Shown: piece by piece, positions 15,847-20,357 of the stretch
Layout: each line of letters begins with the position of its first letter
Numbering within the stretch: position 1 is the stretch's first letter
Assembly: GCA_965370045.1 (NCBI GenBank)
Contig: CBDUSI010000083.1
Location: 1-20,357, forward strand
Direction of reading: 5' to 3'
Source of the DNA: CAZONU01 sp965370045
Lineage (GTDB): Bacteria > Planctomycetota > SZUA-567 > JAKLDR01
Length of the DNA: 20,357 bases
Notes under the pieces: generated by a model
Told to the model about the DNA's origin: nothing
Database searches by the model: none
What the model saw: only the letters and a program-made list of their open reading frames with translations
Made by a program: the position numbers and the translations under genes

Positions 15847-16539
15847 CTATCTCGTCGCGCGATGAATGGCCGCCACGCCGCCGAAGAGGCCCCAGCATTG
15901 CACTCGCCCAAAACCGGCCTCGCGCAGTATCTCCGCGAACTCCCGGGGGCCATAGAAACGCGGAATCGAGCTGGCCAGATAATCGTAACCGGCGCGGGAG
16001 CCGGATATCGCCCGGCCAACAGGCTTGACCAGCAGCTTGACGTAAAGGTGGACCAGCCACCGGAAGAGCGGGTCGGAAGGCTGGCTGGTTTCGAGGTTGA
16101 CGAAGCGTCCGCCGGGTTTCAATACGCGGTGGAACTCTCGCAAGCTTTGTAATAATGCCTCGCGGCTCACGTTGATGTTCCGCGTCGCAAATGAAATAGT
16201 AACCAGGTCAAAGCTCTGGGGAGGAAAGGGCAGTGCTTTTACTTCGGCAAGAGAAAAGCGCACGCGGCGCAGCTCGGGCTTGGCGCGGGCCCGGGCGATC
16301 ATCTCCGGCGAGAAGTCGGCGGCGAAGACCCGGGTCTTTCTGCGTGAAAGACGCGTAAGCTCCGCGGCCATGTCCCCGGTGCCGCTGCAGACGTCCAGCC
16401 AGCGCGTCCCACCGGCGGAGGCGGCAAGGCGCGCGGCGCGCCGGCGCCAGAGGCCGTCCAGCCCCAGGGTCAGGACGCGGTTGACCAGCTCGTAGGTGCC
16501 CGGCACCTCCGCGAATATCTTCCGGACGTTGGTGCTCAT
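15847..16539 (-). CDS. ubiE: UbiE/MenG-family quinone methyltransferase
   Basis: A 230-residue class I SAM-dependent methyltransferase. UbiE/MenG methylates the ring of demethylmenaquinone (and of the ubiquinone precursor in some organisms). SAM motif I is WLDVCSGTGD (47-56) and the acidic residue after strand 2 is in AADFSPEM (73-80). LPFPPQSFDLVTISFATRN (103-121) and FHRVLKPGGRFVNLE (136-150) are typical, as are YDYLASSIPRF (185-195) and the C-terminal GGVAAIHRA. The length is normal. Whether ubiquinone or menaquinone is the product cannot be told. ATG 16539 has no ribosome-binding site (the preceding bases are C-rich) and lies 10 nt after the -10 box, so translation is probably leaderless. 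Confidence 0.93.
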   Translation of the reverse strand: MSTNVRKIFAEVPGTYELVNRVLTLGLDGLWRRRAARLAASAGGTRWLDVCSGTGDMAAELTRLSRRKTRVFAADFSPEMIARARAKPELRRVRFSLAEVKALPFPPQSFDLVTISFATRNINVSREALLQSLREFHRVLKPGGRFVNLETSQPSDPLFRWLVHLYVKLLVKPVGRAISGSRAGYDYLASSIPRFYGPREFAEILREAGFGRVQCWGLFGGVAAIHRATR

Positions 16540-16549
16540 GGGAGGGGGG

Positions 16550-16577
16550 ATTCTAGGGAAGGCGGGAGGTGTTTCAA
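16550..16577 (-). promoter_or_regulatory. Promoter for ubiE, predicting a near-leaderless transcript
   Basis: On the minus strand TTGAAA (16577-16572) and TAGAAT (16555-16550) are 16 bp apart. Only 10 nt separate the -10 box from ATG 16539, leaving room for at most a few nt of leader. No Shine-Dalgarno sequence is present. Confidence 0.7.
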
Positions 16578-16602
16578 GCGGACGGGGGACGCCCCGCCTT
16601 CC
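16557..16602. other. 10-bp inverted repeat overlapping the ubiE promoter
   Basis: GGAAGGCGGG (16557-16566) and CCCGCCTTCC (16593-16602) are perfect complements with a 26-nt loop. One arm lies in the spacer of the ubiE promoter. It starts about 12 nt after the endonuclease stop codon. It could end the restriction operon transcript (though there is no T-run) or bind a regulator of ubiE. Confidence 0.35.
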
Positions 16603-16614
16603 AGCGTGACCTAG

Positions 16615-17844
16615 CTATTGGTAGCGCCAACGCCAGCGGACCGCCCCTTGTGACAAGAACTCGGGAAGGATGATTTTCTTGGGCAGTTTGCCCCCGTAAT
16701 TCTCTTTCATTGCTGTTGTGTCAGACAATCGCAGCGCGCCGTTAGCTGCAATCCGAAGGTGCCCGGAATCAAAGAGCAGGTGTATGTCAGAACGTAAGCA
16801 TATCCCATTAGAGACCGAATCATCGCCGTTTGCCCTGATGGGGACGACGTGAGCTGCTTCCAGCACTTCTGGCAGCGTCACCTTGGTTATCAAGCATCGC
16901 CGCTTGTATGCTGAAAGGACATCCTTCCTGAACCGCCCTTGTTGGGGGCGGGCCAACACTTCCGTCAGGACCCGCTTCCGCTCAGCAGTCGCCGGGATCT
17001 GGCTTCCCTTAACTGCCTTGAGGGCTTCGATGGTACTGAGCCCTGCAACCTTCACCTCAGCTAGTTGCTTGACTTCGCTGGCGCTGAGGGCCCCTAAGCA
17101 GCACTTGTCATTGTACTTGTCGCTCGTCCAGTGAACTGTCAGAAGGCCGTACGCGGCCAGGAATATCAAAAACTCCTTGGCCATTCGCCGGTCGTTGGCG
17201 CCTGGGACGCAGTTGGGCCATCCTGCTGTGCTCAGCTTGCCTTGGCGGAATAACATCAGGGCTTCGGCACACTTGCTAGTACTGGCCTTGCTGCCAGCCA
17301 ATGGAATAACAATCTCCATGAGTTCGTTAGCCGTGATGTAAGCTTCTGCCTTTCCCGCCCGTCGCATCAGCCCCGCGAGAATCGCCAAGATCAGCTCAAG
17401 AGGCCTGATCACCAACCCAGCCTTCTGCCACTTCTTGACCACGCTGGCCTCTTCGATGAGTTTGTTGGGCAGTTCAAGCGTCTTGACGACCGTGACTGCG
17501 AGTTCGGCCGCTGTTACTGCGCCGAGGGCCACCTTCTTCCCTAAGGGCGTGAGCGCGATGAGGCCCCGCGTATCCTTGAGTAGGCCTGGCGCCTTCCAGT
17601 ACTGTCCCGAGTTCCTGATCAGGTTCCGGGCCGGTGTTCGCACCAAGTCTACCCGCGTATTCGTTTCCTGCTGAACGACGCCAAGTGCCTTGATGAAGGC
17701 CGAGTCGCTGGGCGCGACCCCTTCGTGACTGGCCAATACGCGGAGAACGCCCATGAAGACCGGTGGGGCATTCAACCCTTCCGTGCACTCAAGAGTCGCC
17801 CAACGCCACTTGTACTCTGGGAAAGGTTTCACCGGCGGCTTCAT
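16615..17844 (-). CDS. HNH restriction endonuclease
   Basis: A 409-residue protein with a C-terminal HNH nuclease domain. The motif is laid out as RRCLITK (315-321), LEAAHVVPIRANG (328-340), SNGICLRSDIHLLFDSGHL (345-363), placing the metal/catalytic residues at H332, N346 and H355. This matches the HNH_2-like layout found in many type II restriction enzymes. The first 290 or so residues are helical with winged-helix-like stretches and probably bind DNA. It lies 17 bp after two m5C methyltransferase genes on the same strand, which is the basis for calling it their cognate endonuclease. The recognition site cannot be read from the sequence. Its base composition is less GC-rich than the housekeeping genes. 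Confidence 0.88.
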   Translation of the reverse strand: MKPPVKPFPEYKWRWATLECTEGLNAPPVFMGVLRVLASHEGVAPSDSAFIKALGVVQQETNTRVDLVRTPARNLIRNSGQYWKAPGLLKDTRGLIALTPLGKKVALGAVTAAELAVTVVKTLELPNKLIEEASVVKKWQKAGLVIRPLELILAILAGLMRRAGKAEAYITANELMEIVIPLAGSKASTSKCAEALMLFRQGKLSTAGWPNCVPGANDRRMAKEFLIFLAAYGLLTVHWTSDKYNDKCCLGALSASEVKQLAEVKVAGLSTIEALKAVKGSQIPATAERKRVLTEVLARPQQGRFRKDVLSAYKRRCLITKVTLPEVLEAAHVVPIRANGDDSVSNGICLRSDIHLLFDSGHLRIAANGALRLSDTTAMKENYGGKLPKKIILPEFLSQGAVRWRWRYQ

Positions 17845-17861
17845 GTCGCGGCCTCCCGCTA

Positions 17862-18794
17862 TTACTCCCTTTTGGACCGGAACTCCTTGGCTATCGCTTC
17901 CGCTAGGAGCGGCGGCACTGCATTTGCCACTTGCCGGTATACGGACGAGCGAGGTCCGCAGAAAACGAAGTCCTTTGGGAAGGACTGCGTCGCCGCTAAC
18001 TCGCGGGCAGACATGCGACGATGATTCCCTGGGTGGTGTAAGACGACCACCCCACCCTTGAGATCACCCCTTGCGGTAACTGTGGGCGCGGGCCTTTCTG
18101 GATTCACCCGCCGGTGACCGAGATATCCGTTGAACAGGAGCTTGTACTTGGAATAGGTATGGTTGGGAATATCCGGTGCGTCTTCCGGTTCGGGGATGTC
18201 GGCCAGGGCCTTTCCTATTGTTACCCACGGCTTCAGCTTGGCCGGCGACCCGTTGCCCGACTTGCTGTGCGTTGGTAGCGGGAAGCCGATCTCTCGCTTG
18301 ATATCCTTCCTCGTGCCCAGGATGAAGACGCGAAGGCGTGTCTGGGGCACTCCGTAGTCAGCAGCATTGAGGACTTCGTGTTTGACTCTGTATCCAGACT
18401 TCCTGAAGTCGTCAACGATCATCTCGATGACGCGCCCGTTCTCCAGGGAAAGCAATCCCTTGACATTCTCTGCCAGGAGGTACTTGGGCTTCTTGGCCTT
18501 GATGATGCGGAGCATCTCAAGATACAGGCTGTTCCTGGAGTCGGCGGCATGTCGGCCTGTATTCGCGACGGAGAACCCTTGGCAAGGGAATCCGCCGGCA
18601 ACTATATCGGCATCGGGTATGTCTCTGGAACGAACCTTCCGAACGTCACCCGGAACGATATGATCACCGATGTTCCGCCTGTAGGTGGCGACGGCATCAT
18701 TATAGTCGTCATTAGCCCAGACAACCTTGTGACCGGCCCTAATGAACCCGAGGTCCAGGCCCCCGGCTCCAGAGAACAGGGATACTACACGCAT
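17862..18794 (-). CDS. DNA (cytosine-5) methyltransferase 1 of the restriction-modification operon
   Basis: A 310-residue m5C methyltransferase. SAM motif I is LFSGAGGLDLGF (6-17). The catalytic loop is GGFPCQGFS with nucleophile C71, ENV is at 109-111 and QTRLR at 151-155. The variable region is short (roughly 195-265: NHTYSKYK, GHRRVNPERPAPTVTARG, HHPGNHRRM), so the target-recognition domain is compact. The last conserved motif reads VANAVPP (289-295), with Ala where Gly is usual. It is about 61% identical to its upstream neighbour over the first 160 residues with no gaps, so the two arose by duplication. It overlaps that gene by 10 bp and precedes the HNH endonuclease by 17 bp. It should protect host DNA from the HNH enzyme. 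Confidence 0.95.
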   Translation of the reverse strand: MRVVSLFSGAGGLDLGFIRAGHKVVWANDDYNDAVATYRRNIGDHIVPGDVRKVRSRDIPDADIVAGGFPCQGFSVANTGRHAADSRNSLYLEMLRIIKAKKPKYLLAENVKGLLSLENGRVIEMIVDDFRKSGYRVKHEVLNAADYGVPQTRLRVFILGTRKDIKREIGFPLPTHSKSGNGSPAKLKPWVTIGKALADIPEPEDAPDIPNHTYSKYKLLFNGYLGHRRVNPERPAPTVTARGDLKGGVVVLHHPGNHRRMSARELAATQSFPKDFVFCGPRSSVYRQVANAVPPLLAEAIAKEFRSKRE

Positions 18795-19738
18795 GCCCGC
18801 AACGCCGCTTCCACTGCCTTCAGTCTCTCACCTAGAATCCTGGCAAACAGAACGGGCACAGCATTGCCCACTTGTCGGTAGCAACTGTTCATCAAGCCTT
18901 TGAACTCAAAGTCCGGCGGGAAAGCCTGGATCACTGCCGATTCCCGAATCGTCATGCGTCTATGGTTTCTTGGGTGTTGAATCGCACAGACGCCGCCCTT
19001 GCCGTTGCCTCTCGCGAGGATAGTCGGTGACGGCTTGTTGGGGTCTGTAGTGCGGTGGCCCGTGAAGTTCCTATTGGTCACCTTGTACTTGGAGTAGATG
19101 TGGTTGGGCAAGGAATGCTCGTCAGTATCGGGATCCGGCATGCCCTTCAGTGCCTCGGCGATCGTGACCCAGGGCTTGAGGCCCAGGCCGTTAGGCTTCT
19201 TTGAATGGGTAGGCGCGGGAAAGGGAAAGTCGGCCTCGGGCGGTAGGTCCTTCCGGGTACCTGCTATGATCACGCGCCACCGAGTCTGGGGCACACCGTG
19301 GTCCGCCAGGTTGAACAACTGGGGTCGCACCCTGTAGCCCGCTTGCTCGAAGTCGGCAAGGATCATCTTGATGACTCGTCCCCCGTCCAAAGACAGGATT
19401 CCCCTAACGTTCTCTGCAAGAAAGAAGAGGGGTTGCTTGTCCCGGATCACCCTGCGGAAATGACTGTAGAGCTTGTTTCTGTCATCTCCGGGATGTCGTC
19501 GCATGTTTGCCTGGGAGAAGCCCTGGCAAGGAAAGCCCCCGACAACAGCCTCACTGTCAGGTATCTGCGAGGAAAGGATACTCTCAATGTCCCCGCAGAT
19601 GACGTGATCACCGATGTTGTGTCTGTAGGTGGCAACCGCATCTGCGTCGTTATCATTGGCCCATACGATTTCATGTCCGGCCTGGATTAGACCTAAATCC
19701 AAGCCTCCAGCACCGGAGAACAGTGAAATGATTCGCAT
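18785..19738 (-). CDS. DNA (cytosine-5) methyltransferase 2 of the restriction-modification operon
   Basis: A 317-residue m5C methyltransferase, the first gene of the operon. Motif I is LFSGAGGLDLGL (6-17), catalytic GGFPCQGFS has C71, ENV is at 109-111, QTRWR at 151-155, and the final motif is VGNAVP. The recognition region (NHIYSKYK, GHRTTDPNKPSPTILARG, QHPRNHRRM) resembles that of the second methyltransferase but differs at several places. The two may modify different strands of an asymmetric site or slightly different sites (inference). I chose ATG 19738; an in-frame TTG just before it is the alternative. A good promoter lies 43-71 bp upstream. There is no clear ribosome-binding site and no visible controller (C) protein gene. 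Confidence 0.95.
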   Translation of the reverse strand: MRIISLFSGAGGLDLGLIQAGHEIVWANDNDADAVATYRHNIGDHVICGDIESILSSQIPDSEAVVGGFPCQGFSQANMRRHPGDDRNKLYSHFRRVIRDKQPLFFLAENVRGILSLDGGRVIKMILADFEQAGYRVRPQLFNLADHGVPQTRWRVIIAGTRKDLPPEADFPFPAPTHSKKPNGLGLKPWVTIAEALKGMPDPDTDEHSLPNHIYSKYKVTNRNFTGHRTTDPNKPSPTILARGNGKGGVCAIQHPRNHRRMTIRESAVIQAFPPDFEFKGLMNSCYRQVGNAVPVLFARILGERLKAVEAALRACV

Positions 19739-19780
19739 CAAGCCGTCCGCTATTGCCCTGTCCCGTTTCCGTCCGAGTGA

Positions 19781-19809
19781 AGGATAGCTTCCCCGCCGCC
19801 AGAAGTCAA
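19781..19809 (-). promoter_or_regulatory. Sigma70-type promoter for the restriction-modification operon
   Basis: On the minus strand TTGACT (19809-19804) and TATCCT (19786-19781) are exactly 17 bp apart. A start near 19774 gives a leader of about 36 nt. No operator-like repeat or controller gene is seen beside it. Confidence 0.75.
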
Positions 19810-20146
19810 GGATTGCCCTCCCCTTCCCGTTCGCCTTCCAGCGCTGCCCGGTTGGTCATTTCCACTCAACTTTCTTTTCATAAGCGCTTCGCGCTCCGGC
19901 GCTTGAGAAAGTAATTTTCCCGGTTTGAGGGAAGAATCTCTATTACTTATGAGGGGGTGCTTTTTTCTAACCGCCAAGACGCGGGGAGACTCTTGAACCG
20001 CCAAGACGCCAAGATACCAGGGGGCTGGCATGTCCGCGAACAAACAGGCCGGTTCTGCCTTCGGGGCTCGCCGCGATCCGGGCGCTTCTTCATGCCTTGG
20101 CGGCTTGGCGGTAAGAAGACCCTTTATGCGCGGAGAAAAAAACGCA

Positions 20147-20201
20147 CAAGCGTCGTAAGTCACGGGCTTTCAGGAGCGCAGGTCATGACAGAAGGGCAGG
20201 C
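20147..20201 (+). repeat. Direct repeat, copy 1 (55 bp)
   Basis: Identical over 55 bases to 20303-20357, with a similar A-rich lead-in (GAGAAAAA) just before it. The period is 156 bp. It begins CAAGCGTCGTAAGTCACGGG and ends GACAGAAGGGCAGGC. Confidence 0.9.
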
Positions 20202-20262
20202 TGGAGTCCGGAGTCTGGAGACTGGAGGAGAAAGCCGGGGACCAGGGGCCTACGGACTCCAG
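20201..20262. repeat. 10-bp inverted repeat between the two direct repeats
   Basis: CTGGAGTCCG (20201-20210) and CGGACTCCAG (20253-20262) are perfect complements. They lie inside the 156-bp repeat unit, surrounded by further GTCTGGA/GACTGG fragments. Confidence 0.6.
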
Positions 20263-20302
20263 ACTGGCGCCTTGGCGTCTTGGGGGCAGAGAAAAACGCG
20301 CG

Positions 20303-20357
20303 CAAGCGTCGTAAGTCACGGGCTTTCAGGAGCGCAGGTCATGACAGAAGGGCAGGC
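20303..20357 (+). repeat. Direct repeat, copy 2 (55 bp, reaches the window edge)
   Basis: Identical to 20147-20201 up to the last base of the window, so the true repeat may be longer and may continue as an array. Confidence 0.9.

Larger units (their letters stand above)
19969..20284. repeat. Scattered CCGCCAAGACGCC-type repeats on both strands
   Basis: AACCGCCAAGACGC occurs at 19969-19982 and AACCGCCAAGACGCCAAGA at 19996-20014. The inverted form CTTGGCGGCTTGGCGGT is at 20096-20112 and CTTGGCGTCTTGG at 20271-20283. I recall this repeat type from intergenic regions of other environmental bacteria, but cannot verify that here. Opposed copies could fold into hairpins. Confidence 0.6.
19742..20357. 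other. Gene-free, repeat-rich intergenic region
   Basis: These 616 bases hold no credible gene. They contain the restriction operon promoter and an imperfect AAGCGC/GCGCTT hairpin (19882-19904). They also contain several CCGCCAAGACGCC-type repeats, a CTGGAGTCCG inverted repeat and two copies of a 55-bp direct repeat. Such tracts are common between gene clusters of large environmental genomes and often mark the edges of acquired segments. Confidence 0.6.

Noticed and set aside
19750..20163. Possible 137-residue gene upstream of the restriction operon
   Set aside because: It covers the operon promoter, intergenic repeats and part of the direct repeat. Its translation is low-complexity with no motif.
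20147..20357. CRISPR array
   Set aside because: There are only two repeats, with a spacer of about 100 bp, a repeat length of at least 55 bp, and no cas genes in the window.

Overview
The window is a stretch of high-GC bacterial chromosome in which all fifteen supported genes lie on the minus strand. Most are housekeeping genes. The set (formyl-THF ligase, NifS-type cysteine desulfurase, IspA/DXS isoprenoid genes, a UbiE/MenG methyltransferase, a YcgR-like PilZ protein) fits an uncultured Gram-negative-type environmental bacterium, perhaps a deltaproteobacterial or candidate-phylum lineage. The sequence alone does not settle the phylum. Several core enzymes (ArgRS, GluRS, AroC) carry unusual active-site or domain differences, which also points to a divergent lineage.

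Layout in the direction of transcription (right to left). 20357-19742: a gene-free, repeat-rich tract with a 55-bp direct repeat and scattered CCGCCAAGACGCC-type repeats. 19738-16615: a compact restriction-modification operon with two paralogous m5C DNA methyltransferases and one HNH endonuclease, behind a good sigma70-type promoter. 16539-15847: ubiE/menG. 15765-14431: aroC. 14381-9821: ispA, dxs, nadK and a small membrane-anchored protein, with a 273-bp terminal-inverted-repeat element filling exactly the space between dxs and nadK. 9723-7622: gltX followed 8 nt later by an unrecognised gene with the look of a recent insertion. 7538-5838: argS. 5679-3979: fhs, ended by a strong hairpin terminator. 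3816-158: eno, nifS and a membrane PilZ gene as one operon, followed by a second copy of the inverted-repeat element that runs off the left edge.

Functionally the genes supply isoprenoid precursors (DXS makes DXP, IspA makes prenyl diphosphates), a quinone methyltransferase (UbiE/MenG), chorismate (AroC), NADP (NadK), two aminoacyl-tRNAs, one-carbon folate (Fhs), glycolysis (Eno) and sulfur transfer (NifS).

The points most worth a second look are: (1) the inverted-repeat element, whose copies abut TAG stop codons, with shorter look-alike ends after other TAG stops; (2) near-identical promoters (TTGAAA or TTGCAA, 16-17 bp, TAGAAT) at ubiE, aroC and ispA, placed so that ubiE and ispA mRNAs should be leaderless; (3) an ArgRS whose HIGH motif reads SVAL; (4) a chorismate synthase lacking its canonical histidine motifs; (5) a short GluRS lacking the Cys-rich insertion; and (6) the two-methyltransferase/HNH restriction-modification operon.
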